Assembly (NCBI GenBank): GCA_018819135.1
Contig: JAHJQK010000052.1
Coordinates: forward strand, 1 to 64,000
DNA: 64,000 nucleotides
From: Pseudomonadota bacterium
Lineage (GTDB): Bacteria; Desulfobacterota; SM23-61
Direction of reading: 5' to 3'
Positions 14,879 to 22,980 of the stretch are shown piece after piece. The position numbers and the translations under genes were made by a program. How positions within the stretch are numbered: the first letter of the stretch is position 1; every line of letters begins with the position of its first letter. A model generated the notes under the pieces. The model was not told where the DNA came from, ran no database searches, and was given only the letters and a program-made list of their open reading frames with translations.

Positions 14879-17671
14879 TTAAGCTGAAAACCTGCACAAA
14901 CCCAAGAGACTAATCTGTAATCCTGCCCTGGATTGGCGGTCTGGAAGCCATTCGATGATGGCATTTTGTAGGGCAGCTTCTATGCCTTCCTGTGCTTTTT
15001 GAAAATCACCAAGGTCTGCTTCTGATTTTTCCGCTGCATATAATTCAAACCGTCTTAAGGATAGCACTTCCGAAGTTTGAGCATTGTACTGAAAATTAAA
15101 TGTTCTCCCTTGCAGTTGGCCAGCCGGAGTTCGATGCTGAACCAAATAGTGGGCGCAGATTTTATTTCCACTCGCTGCACCGGAGACATTTCCCGGCAAA
15201 ACAGGCTGTCTGAATTCTTCGATCAAAGCATCGACAAGCGGGTGGCCCAATCCGGCAAGTTCACAATTCCGAACCCGCAAGGCCAATTCGCGGTCGAAAG
15301 TCACCCGCTCATACCGAGGGGCCAGCCGATACGATTGCCTCATGGAATCCGGCGTAATCAATAGCCAGAAATCTCCATCAGGTATGGCAGCCCCACCCAA
15401 TTTGAGGATTGCATTCCGGACCCACTGACCCAGTTCTCCGAGAGTATATCGGCCCTCAAGCTTTTTGAAGTGTTCAAGATTAAAACTGCTTAGATCCTGA
15501 CTCAGGGTATTCAATGCTTCCCGGGCTCGAAGGGCTTCTTCGAACATCTTCTGCATTTCTTTTTCGGTGCGCCGATAATCTTTATCCACGAGAGCCATTT
15601 TATAAAGATCCTGGTAGTCGGGACGGCTGCCAAGATAGCCAAGGATATCCGTTCGGAAATCCTCCATCGGCCTTCCCTCTTCGTCGATCTTTCCGATGGA
15701 TCCCGCAATCTCCAATAACTTTCCTTCCAGAAGATCGTAAATCCGCTCCTCCACCGTATCTTCCGCCACCAGGTTGTAGACCTGGACAGTATCCTTTTGC
15801 CCGTAGCGATGGACCCTGCCGATGCGTTGTTCAACCGCCATAGGGTTCCAAGGCAGATCATAATTGAAAAGAATGCGGCCGATTTGAAGATTAATTCCTT
15901 CCCCTCCCGCCGAGGTGCTGATTAGGAAATGGGCGCCATCTTTTTTCCAGAAGGCCTCAACGGCTGCGATCTTATCCTCAATCGGGCCGCCCTTGATTGT
16001 GGCGATCCGCCCCAAGCCAAAAATCTTCCCCAGCTCTTCCTTAAGAAATTCCAGGGTGTCCAGATACTGGGTGAAGATAACAAATCTCTCTTTTGCTTCC
16101 GAACGGGATAAATCGCTGATGGCCCGTACCAGCGTGTCGAAGCGCCTGTCTCTTCCATCCGGAACCAGGGATATCAGTTCCCGCACCTTCTCAATCTCGT
16201 TGGGGATGTCTGCTTCAGCAAAAACTCCGTCTTCCGCCTCCTCATCCGGATCAAGAGACCAGGTTGTGGTCTCATAATCCTCTTCCATTTTCTTTAGAAT
16301 GCGCCGCCTCACTCTCTGCACATAAGCTTCCGCATCGCTGTTCATCTTCTTTTCAAGACCAAGGATCTTCGTTGCCAGATTCAGCATCTCATCCTGGATC
16401 CCCATGATCTCTTCGGCTACCGTGGCTCCGGCACGTCTCTTAGCCTCAAGCTGGATTTGCTTTCGAGTGAGGAGAACGAGCAGCCTCCGCCGCAGGGCCT
16501 GAAGAATGGCCCTTGGGCTCGACGACATGATCTTCTGAAATGTGGCCATTACAAAGCCGATGGCCCGTTGTTTGCTCGTTGTTTTTGCCTGATGAATGCC
16601 CGCCGCATCGTATCCCTCCCGCAGGTAATCGCTCAGTTTCTCATAGAAATTGCGCTCCCGGGGGGCCATGCTGAAAGCTTCGGTGAAAACCTGCCTCCGG
16701 CAAAAAATCGAATTCCCCTGGACATCGGTTACTTCCCTTTTGGTCCGCCGGATCATTACACGCGCAAGCAATCCCCTGTGGTTGGAAACATCATCCGAAG
16801 AGGCAAAGAGCTGGTCGTTCAAGAGCTGGATCAAAGACCAGAACTGGAAGGCATTTCCCTGGTGGGGAGTTGCGGTAAGAAAAAGGAAATCCCGCGTGTG
16901 GCCCCGCAAAGCTTCTGCCAGCTTATAGTTTAGCGTCACATTCGTTTTATTGCCAGTGCGGATCCGGGAAAGATGGTGGGCTTCGTCGATTACGATTAAA
17001 TCCCAGGGAGGGGCGGAAAGAAGCCTCTGCACCCTTCTCGTAACCTTTAGGGTGTCAATGGAGGCGATAACTAAATGATGGGTTTCCCAGGTTGCCGAAC
17101 CATGGTCCAAAAAATCCTGATTCAGGATTTCGAAGTGCAGTCTAAAGCCGTTGGCCAGCTCCTGCCTCCAGTTGCGCGTCAGGCCGGCAGGGGTAACGAT
17201 CAGGATCCTTTCCGCCTCTCCCCGGGCGATCAACTCCCTGAACAGCATCCCGGTTTCAATGGTTTTTCCCAGCCCGACCTCGTCGGCGATAAGGAGGCGA
17301 CGGTCGCGCATGGCCACCAGGTCGTGGACCAGAAGGATCTGATGGGGAAGAAGGTTTACCCGGCTGGAGCTGAGCTCACCGCCGTTGTTGGAATAGATAA
17401 ATTCAAAGGCAATCTGCTTGAGCCGATAGAATTCGGGATCATCCAAATTTCCGGCTGCCAGCCTCTGCCATAGATCGGCGGTCGATTCCAAAAGTTCGAG
17501 GGGGATCGTTTCAAGTTTTCTCCCTTCCGGAGAATCAAAAGCCACATCCGCCTGATATACTCCGGCAAACTCGGCAATCCTTAAAACCTCGCCCGTACCC
17601 AATTCAGGTCTTGAAGGAACTCTGACCCGATCATAGAGTTTTAGAGAGCTATTTCCATTCGTTCCGTTCAT
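14879..17671 (-). CDS. SNF2-family helicase of a BREX-like operon (BrxHII-like)
   Basis: A 930-residue SNF2/RapA-type ATPase. The N-terminal 60 residues form an SH3-like segment (YDRVRVPSRPELGTGEVLRI). Motifs are: Walker A ADEVGLGKTIETG (129-141), Ia VTPAGLTRNW, DEAH (229-232), motif III LTATPHQG, then the C-terminal helicase half with VIFTQYLDTLEFL, STSAGGEGINLQ and the arginine finger QRIGRVHRYGQ. It most resembles the COG0553 helicases of type 3 BREX and of DISARM-like loci. The start overlaps the stop of the 144-residue gene (ATGA). As last gene of the operon it would act on DNA with the methylase and the ATPase. DUF1998-type DISARM genes are absent. Confidence 0.88.
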   Translation of the reverse strand: MNGTNGNSSLKLYDRVRVPSRPELGTGEVLRIAEFAGVYQADVAFDSPEGRKLETIPLELLESTADLWQRLAAGNLDDPEFYRLKQIAFEFIYSNNGGELSSSRVNLLPHQILLVHDLVAMRDRRLLIADEVGLGKTIETGMLFRELIARGEAERILIVTPAGLTRNWRQELANGFRLHFEILNQDFLDHGSATWETHHLVIASIDTLKVTRRVQRLLSAPPWDLIVIDEAHHLSRIRTGNKTNVTLNYKLAEALRGHTRDFLFLTATPHQGNAFQFWSLIQLLNDQLFASSDDVSNHRGLLARVMIRRTKREVTDVQGNSIFCRRQVFTEAFSMAPRERNFYEKLSDYLREGYDAAGIHQAKTTSKQRAIGFVMATFQKIMSSSPRAILQALRRRLLVLLTRKQIQLEAKRRAGATVAEEIMGIQDEMLNLATKILGLEKKMNSDAEAYVQRVRRRILKKMEEDYETTTWSLDPDEEAEDGVFAEADIPNEIEKVRELISLVPDGRDRRFDTLVRAISDLSRSEAKERFVIFTQYLDTLEFLKEELGKIFGLGRIATIKGGPIEDKIAAVEAFWKKDGAHFLISTSAGGEGINLQIGRILFNYDLPWNPMAVEQRIGRVHRYGQKDTVQVYNLVAEDTVEERIYDLLEGKLLEIAGSIGKIDEEGRPMEDFRTDILGYLGSRPDYQDLYKMALVDKDYRRTEKEMQKMFEEALRAREALNTLSQDLSSFNLEHFKKLEGRYTLGELGQWVRNAILKLGGAAIPDGDFWLLITPDSMRQSYRLAPRYERVTFDRELALRVRNCELAGLGHPLVDALIEEFRQPVLPGNVSGAASGNKICAHYLVQHRTPAGQLQGRTFNFQYNAQTSEVLSLRRFELYAAEKSEADLGDFQKAQEGIEAALQNAIIEWLPDRQSRAGLQISLLGLCRFSA

Positions 17672-18102
17672 GTTAGATTAAAACCCGTCATAAAATATTC
17701 GTTGCCGTTTTGATCAGATTGTTTTATGGGTGAACCGAAGATGGGCCTGAGGCTGACCCGCCGATTGCCCCCAGGATCAAACCAGAAATCATCGGCTCTT
17801 TTCAGGGATCTTCGAAAAACAATCTGGACCTGCCCGAGGTTCGCTTCCAGTTCATTGGCCCGGGAAGTCAGGATATTTCGGATTCCAAGGGAGACTTTCA
17901 TAAAATTCTCGCCGGACCCTGCTTGGAGGAGAACTTCCTCCAGGCCCACCACGCAAAGCTTATTACCCCTGGAAAATGGAAATACCTCTTGGCGCAGCTC
18001 CCGTAGAAAATCCAGGAAGCCCATCCTCTTAGGATTCGGCGGAAATCCTTTTGGACGATAGGGCTGAAGCATCCGTTCTTCAATCAGGAGATAGTTTCCC
18101 AT
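17668..18102 (-). CDS. Unrecognised 144-residue protein between methylase and helicase
   Basis: A soluble protein with no signal peptide and no P-loop. Visible segments are GFLDFLRELRQEVFPF, KLCVVGLEEVLLQAG, a central helix ILTSRANELEANLGQVQIVF and a beta-rich end (DDFWFDPGGNRRVSLRPIFG). It starts 17 bases after the methylase with GGGAG before ATG 18102, and its stop overlaps the helicase start, so it belongs to the same translation unit. It cannot be BrxF as usually defined because BrxF is a P-loop protein. It could be a small adaptor of the helicase or methylase. I do not recognise a family. Confidence 0.75.
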   Translation of the reverse strand: MGNYLLIEERMLQPYRPKGFPPNPKRMGFLDFLRELRQEVFPFSRGNKLCVVGLEEVLLQAGSGENFMKVSLGIRNILTSRANELEANLGQVQIVFRRSLKRADDFWFDPGGNRRVSLRPIFGSPIKQSDQNGNEYFMTGFNLT

Positions 18103-18119
18103 TTATTCTCCCATTTTTC

Positions 18120-21100
18120 TCACCCATGGTCGGGCTGAATACCATCCGCAGAGCTCCCTCTACTCGTTTCAAAAAGCGGCACTCCCTCCATGATGTTCAA
18201 AACCCTGTCAATATACTCTTTCCAGTCCTTTCTTCGCTCGCGGGCGAAGCGCAGGGCGGCCCTCAATTTCGGCCGCATGTGGGAAAACCTTTCCAGCCAG
18301 GGGGCAACGGATTCCCCAGACCAGGAAAGGCCGATGAAGAGGTGAATTAGATCGACGAGTGGAACATTATGAACGATGGGCCTGCTCATCTCATCAAATA
18401 AGGCCATCTGGGGCTTCTTCTGCGTAAATGACGGCTCGAGTTTTTCCTTTATGGAGTTCAGCCGTTCATCCGGCTGTTTTACCTTGAAATACCTTCCCCT
18501 TCCGGTCCTTCCCTTGATAATCAGACCCGCTTTCTTGAGGTCTTCCGCATTGACTTGCATGGCCCTCAGGGCTTTGCTGATTTCGTTGACGTTGATTTCC
18601 ATTTTCGTCTCGAGAAGGACTCTGAGCCACGCATAGGAGATGGGATCCACGTCTTCTTCCAATTCGGGGGGCAGAGGTCTTTCCCGGGTCACCAGCTGGT
18701 CAACAATCGTGCCGATATCCTGGAGAGTCTCGTGAAGCCTGAATTCCTTTCCTTCATAATCAACCACTTTTCCGTAGTGGCGGCTGTAAAGCTCTAAACA
18801 TTTACCGATGCAGATGAGACGCACATCATTGGCGTTCAGGGGTTCATTGCCATAACGGCCGTCTTCGATGGCCTTGAGCTCGGTTCTGGCCTTTTTCCTT
18901 ACCTCCTGCCTAATCCCCGCCCAAGAACGTGTCTCTGGTTCAACCCGCCGTTTTCGGCAGACATGAATGAGATCGTAGGATATGTTTTCTTTATCCATCA
19001 AATGGAGGGAGGATTCGGATTCTCCATGGATAGGATAGACTGCGGAGATTTCAAAACCTGTATCGCACAAAGATTGCAAGAGGCCTTCCCAGACCAAGCC
19101 TTCTTCATCGGTATGGTGAAAAGTAAAGACCAACAGGCCATCATCCGGCAGCGACTCATGAATACGGGTAAAAGCCCCTTTTAAGCCATCGAAAAAATCC
19201 TGCCTGCTTTTTCCTCTGGTCCGGTTTTCAACAATTTCTTCGACTTTTGGAGTAAATTCAGGAGTAAAGTGTGGGTAGGTATTTTTTAGAACCAGTCTGA
19301 GCCAGACGTAGTAAAAATCCGAAAGTTCAGAATAATTGACATTGCCCACATAGGGGGGGTCGGTAACGCATAAAAAAGGCGAAATCTTGGGTTGGAATGA
19401 AGAACTATTTCTGCACTCAAGAGCCAGGGGAGAATTTTGCACTCTATCGACAATAATCTTTGACCGTTTCGAATCGGCCTTTGCTTCAATAAAGTCCCAA
19501 CAGTTCTCTTTAAATGCCAATCCTTCCTGCAGCAAAGAAAGTTTAGACTCAAAAGACCCCATCGCAATCCTTGGAATGCCAAACACATTATTTTCGGTTA
19601 TTGTCAACTTCGGCTGAAAATCGTGTCTGGCAAAAACGCCTTGAACTGTTTGGCCCCCAGCGGACTTTCGCTCAGCCATGTAGCGGCAAAATTGGTTATT
19701 CAGCTCCAGTGCACCTGAAAATGAACACAACAACATCTCCCGCAATCTCTGATCCGGCTCTTCCATGATCCCCGTTAGCAGCGTAGAAAGGGCCAGGAGC
19801 TGACGTGGGAAAAACATTTCGCGCCAGTATTGGTAGTGGTGCTTGATCATCTGATTGGTGTTATATCCGATTGGGATCTTGCTCGTGGGATATGGAAGGT
19901 TTCCTTTATTGTTTTCCCAAAGTGAACCTGCTTTTTGAAGCTTAGCCCTGTCCGCCGGAGTAAATCGCTTGAAGAATTTTCCGTTTTTGGGAAGAAGCAG
20001 ATTTTTAGGGGTTCCTCTTAGCCCTCCCTTCGCCTGCTGCGAATTTTTATGATTCCCAATTATTGGCAAAGGAGTATCCCGATCTTCTTCATCGTCTGAA
20101 TTCGTCGGGAGGTAAGCCAGGATAGCATAAGGTCGAACTGGAAGGCGCTGTTCTTTGGGAAGGCGCCTTATACTTTCGATGATCTTGTCAGCGTTCCCGC
20201 ATTTGCAGAGAAACTTTCCCTTGGCAGGAACATTCCCTTTCCTGGGATCATAAACATGCTGGCAGGAAGGGCATTTTATTTCTCCTTCGGGAAGGGCTCC
20301 TCTCCATTGCCAGACCGCTTCGCACTCCGGGCATAACAGAACCGTCAGGGGCACCCTTTTTCTTTTTAGCTTCTTATCCTTTAACCTGGGCTGTCCAGCC
20401 TTGGAGCAATGGGGACAGACCACCTGGATCGATTCCTGCCTCCCATTTGATCTGGGGGTATAGCTCCAGTATTGAGTCGGCCTTCCTTCACCGGCGCTCC
20501 CCCGGGAAGCGTTTACCATCATTGTCGGATCGGCGATAAGGGAGGCGACAGCAATTTCCCAGTCATAGATTTTTATGCAATGCGGGCAGGTTACGTCAGG
20601 ATGATATTGAACCGATGGAGCCTTGTGAGCAATGATGTAATCATCAAAGAGAGGGATCTCTCTTTTGCAATTTGGATCGGTGCAGATAGCGTGTTTTACC
20701 CAGAAGGTGTAAATCACGTCCGCTTCAATTCCCGGCTCCGCCTCGGTCCGGTAAAGACCCAGCAGAGTATCCCTGAGAGGCTGGCCCCTGTTCCATTCCA
20801 CTGGCCGCTCCGCCAGGCGTTCGAAACCATCCTGAAGCTCTTTCAGGTCAACCGGCTCAACTTCGGTTTTGACGATGAACCAAGCAACCGGATTCAGATC
20901 GATTCCGATGACCTTACATCCCAGCCTGAGGGCTTCGACCACGGTCGTGCCGCCCCCCATGAACGGGTCGAGAATTGTTTTTCCCGAGGTATCGGGGTCG
21001 TTCGTATGATCTTTGTAAAACTCTGCCATCAGGTCAACGGGTTTCCCATCCGGCCCAAAGGCTGGTTTCAGCGCCCCTAAGAGTATGGCCCGGAAGACAC

Positions 21101-21239
21101 ATGAAGCCCGACGGGCGAACCATTTGTGCATCTGGTAAATGGGTTTGAAGGAATTTCGCTCAGGGACGGCGAGGCGGTTGATTTCCACGATGGGGAAACC
21201 GACTTCAATGGCGCGGGGGATGGTTTCTCCTGAATTCAT
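18120..21239 (-). CDS. DUF1156 adenine-specific DNA methylase (PglXI-like)
   Basis: A 1039-residue putative N6-adenine methyltransferase with internal zinc ribbons. Order: the DUF1156 opening VGFPIVEINRLAVPERNSF then YQMHKWFARR (35-44); the SAM-binding motif ILDPFMGGGTTVVEAL with the acidic IGIDLNP (89-117); cysteine pairs CTDPNC, CPHC, CPHC, CPEC, CPSC and CKC between about 190 and 350; the catalytic DPPY motif in CVTDPPYVGNVNYSEL near residue 626; and a long helical C-terminal part. Its ATG overlaps the PIN gene stop. In type 3 BREX a DUF1156 methylase replaces PglX, and together with the DUF499, PglZ and SNF2 genes this supports a BREX-like self-marking role. Confidence 0.9.
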   Translation of the reverse strand: MNSGETIPRAIEVGFPIVEINRLAVPERNSFKPIYQMHKWFARRASCVFRAILLGALKPAFGPDGKPVDLMAEFYKDHTNDPDTSGKTILDPFMGGGTTVVEALRLGCKVIGIDLNPVAWFIVKTEVEPVDLKELQDGFERLAERPVEWNRGQPLRDTLLGLYRTEAEPGIEADVIYTFWVKHAICTDPNCKREIPLFDDYIIAHKAPSVQYHPDVTCPHCIKIYDWEIAVASLIADPTMMVNASRGSAGEGRPTQYWSYTPRSNGRQESIQVVCPHCSKAGQPRLKDKKLKRKRVPLTVLLCPECEAVWQWRGALPEGEIKCPSCQHVYDPRKGNVPAKGKFLCKCGNADKIIESIRRLPKEQRLPVRPYAILAYLPTNSDDEEDRDTPLPIIGNHKNSQQAKGGLRGTPKNLLLPKNGKFFKRFTPADRAKLQKAGSLWENNKGNLPYPTSKIPIGYNTNQMIKHHYQYWREMFFPRQLLALSTLLTGIMEEPDQRLREMLLCSFSGALELNNQFCRYMAERKSAGGQTVQGVFARHDFQPKLTITENNVFGIPRIAMGSFESKLSLLQEGLAFKENCWDFIEAKADSKRSKIIVDRVQNSPLALECRNSSSFQPKISPFLCVTDPPYVGNVNYSELSDFYYVWLRLVLKNTYPHFTPEFTPKVEEIVENRTRGKSRQDFFDGLKGAFTRIHESLPDDGLLVFTFHHTDEEGLVWEGLLQSLCDTGFEISAVYPIHGESESSLHLMDKENISYDLIHVCRKRRVEPETRSWAGIRQEVRKKARTELKAIEDGRYGNEPLNANDVRLICIGKCLELYSRHYGKVVDYEGKEFRLHETLQDIGTIVDQLVTRERPLPPELEEDVDPISYAWLRVLLETKMEINVNEISKALRAMQVNAEDLKKAGLIIKGRTGRGRYFKVKQPDERLNSIKEKLEPSFTQKKPQMALFDEMSRPIVHNVPLVDLIHLFIGLSWSGESVAPWLERFSHMRPKLRAALRFARERRKDWKEYIDRVLNIMEGVPLFETSRGSSADGIQPDHG

Positions 21240-21742
21240 AGATGGATATCCGAAGGCATGGCTATGGAGAGTTCGGTCGTTTTCCGAAAAACAGCATCGG
21301 CGGTGACCAGCACATCTGCCCCGATTCTCACGGCTGTGGCCAGGACCACCGAATCATTGGTAAGCAGGCCATACTTTTCCTGGTAATGGAAGGCACTTTC
21401 GAAGAAATCTTCGCTGGTACAAGGCTCGTATCCCAGGCCAAGATTCACCAAGGCCTTTATCTTGTCCCTGTAAAGGCCAAGGCTCTTGATCGCTTCCGGC
21501 TGTCTTGCCAGCTTCCGGGCGGCATTGAGACCTGAAACTTTCCCCAGCATTTCCGCTTCCGCCAGCATCAACCTGTGGGTGAGTTCATGCCATACTGTTT
21601 GGGGAAGAATGCAGGTCAGTTCTCCGGTAGAGCAGCGTCGCAAAAGACGCTGAGCCTGACGGGAAAAGCTCTGCTCTGCATACAGAAGTATGTTGGTATC
21701 AAGAACGCAAAGGCTTGCATTGGCAATATCATCAAGGTTCAT
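21236..21742 (-). CDS. PIN-domain toxin-like RNase embedded in the BREX-like operon
   Basis: A 168-residue PIN-domain protein. Acidic metal-binding positions are visible in CVLDTNILLYAEQ (Asp near 14), the WHELTHRL glutamate, NDSVVLATAVRIG and VTADAVF. The length and order agree with VapC-type endoribonucleases. It overlaps the small upstream antitoxin-like gene and the downstream methylase gene, each by an ATGA. Such tight coupling to a methylase is unusual for a drifting toxin-antitoxin pair and suggests it may be a built-in effector. Whether it is active is unknown. Confidence 0.85.
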   Translation of the reverse strand: MNLDDIANASLCVLDTNILLYAEQSFSRQAQRLLRRCSTGELTCILPQTVWHELTHRLMLAEAEMLGKVSGLNAARKLARQPEAIKSLGLYRDKIKALVNLGLGYEPCTSEDFFESAFHYQEKYGLLTNDSVVLATAVRIGADVLVTADAVFRKTTELSIAMPSDIHL

Positions 21743-21981
21743 AAGTTCCAGGCGTCCTCTTCCAGGATTTCCTTAAATTGATTCTTGCTGATGCGGATTG
21801 GCCGTTCACAAAAAAGCTGATAGGCCTTCTCCCGCTTTTTAGGATCGAGCGCTTTATCGCTCAGATAGGAGGCGAGGGCATCCTGGATCACGTCGCTTAG
21901 AGGTCTGCCTTCCTCCGCAGCCCGGCGTTTCGCATGCCGGATAATTTCTTCATCGAGTAGGGTTCCCACTTTCTTTTTCAT
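21739..21981 (-). CDS. Ribbon-helix-helix antitoxin-like protein
   Basis: An 80-residue protein. The N-terminal half is a predicted ribbon-helix-helix (VGTLLDEEIIRHAKRRAAEE, then PLSDVIQDALASYLSD), as in antitoxins that pair with PIN toxins. The C-terminal half (KKREKAYQLFCERPIRISKN) would bind the toxin. ATG 21981 is favoured because GGAG lies 6 bases upstream. An in-frame ATG at 21993, immediately after the PglZ stop, is the alternative. The stop overlaps the PIN start. If it represses transcription in the usual way, it may control the operon from inside. Confidence 0.8.
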   Translation of the reverse strand: MKKKVGTLLDEEIIRHAKRRAAEEGRPLSDVIQDALASYLSDKALDPKKREKAYQLFCERPIRISKNQFKEILEEDAWNL

Positions 21982-21993
21982 GACAAACTCCAT

Positions 21994-22980
21994 TCATTCC
22001 ATGGGTCCGAGAAGGAGCCAAGGTGTCAAAACCTCCATCAGGCTTAAGCCTCCATGACGATAAAGAGACTGGGAAGGATTAGGGGCCTGCGGCTTATTGT
22101 GATAGCGGCCCTTTATGACCGCCAGGCGCTTCGCCTGATTTATAAAAAGCCCCGGTTCTTCACCTGGAAGAGGCTCTTCCGCAGGAAACTCCGCAAATCG
22201 TTTTCCTTTCAACGGCCGGTCCGATCTGTCCAGATTGCGGTCGCTCAGGCCCGGGCCGAAAAACACATAGCCATGGTCGCTGGTCACAAGAATAGAGCGT
22301 GAAGCAGGAAGGGCCTGTACAGTCCTTTGCCAGACCAGATCCATGTTGTCCCAGATCCCATCATAAAAATCGGCACTTGAGGCGGTGCTGTCCATAAACC
22401 TGAGGTCCGGAAAGCGGTGCCATACCAGCGTGGGTTCCGGCACATCATTGATATGCTGCGACTCATTTGGATTTTGAAAAAAATGGTAGCGGATGCCGTT
22501 TCCCTGTAAAATTCGATTCGATACCAGTTGTGAAGGTCCTAACAACGGAAGCCCAAAGCCCAGACATTCGCTTATAAAGTACTCAGTCGTGCTTGGTATT
22601 GCCGAGCAACCGACAGCGCACTCCAGAACCGGCCTATGGGATCTTTGGGCTAATTCCAGAAACTTGGGCAGCTCTCGCAGGGACGATCCATCAAGGACAA
22701 CGACGCAGGCATTTTCATTGGATCTAAAAAAATCCGCAATCGTCTTTGCCGGTCTCTCAGCGGAAGTAAGCTCTCCGAAATAGGAATCGGCTGCGGCAGT
22801 TAACAATGACTCCATGTCATTAACCAGTCTTTCACCGGATTTAAGGTACTCCGATGGAACATCTTTGCATTGATGAAAACGATCAGCCGTCCATACTTCA
22901 TCCATTAGCCATTTCTTTAGGCGCGGTAAACGAGGCTCAGGGCGGGTCCAAACATCCAGGTAAGACGGATTTATCATCAT
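21994..22980 (-). CDS. Compact PglZ-domain protein
   Basis: A 328-residue protein with the alkaline-phosphatase-like PglZ fold. The first metal site is in VVVLDGSSLRELPKF (Asp 97), the second in ILVTSDHGYVFFGPG (Asp 235, His 236), and the family-typical end HGGLSLMEVLTPWLLL (His 309) is present. BREX PglZ proteins are usually at least twice this long, so this is close to a bare domain with a short N-terminal helical part. It starts inside the DUF499 stop (ATGA), which fixes the start. It is the marker that makes this locus BREX-like rather than a plain methylase-helicase pair. Confidence 0.85.
   Translation of the reverse strand: MMINPSYLDVWTRPEPRLPRLKKWLMDEVWTADRFHQCKDVPSEYLKSGERLVNDMESLLTAAADSYFGELTSAERPAKTIADFFRSNENACVVVLDGSSLRELPKFLELAQRSHRPVLECAVGCSAIPSTTEYFISECLGFGLPLLGPSQLVSNRILQGNGIRYHFFQNPNESQHINDVPEPTLVWHRFPDLRFMDSTASSADFYDGIWDNMDLVWQRTVQALPASRSILVTSDHGYVFFGPGLSDRNLDRSDRPLKGKRFAEFPAEEPLPGEEPGLFINQAKRLAVIKGRYHNKPQAPNPSQSLYRHGGLSLMEVLTPWLLLGPME

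Noticed and set aside
17668-18102. The 144-residue protein as BrxF
   Set aside because: BrxF proteins have a P-loop; none is present here.
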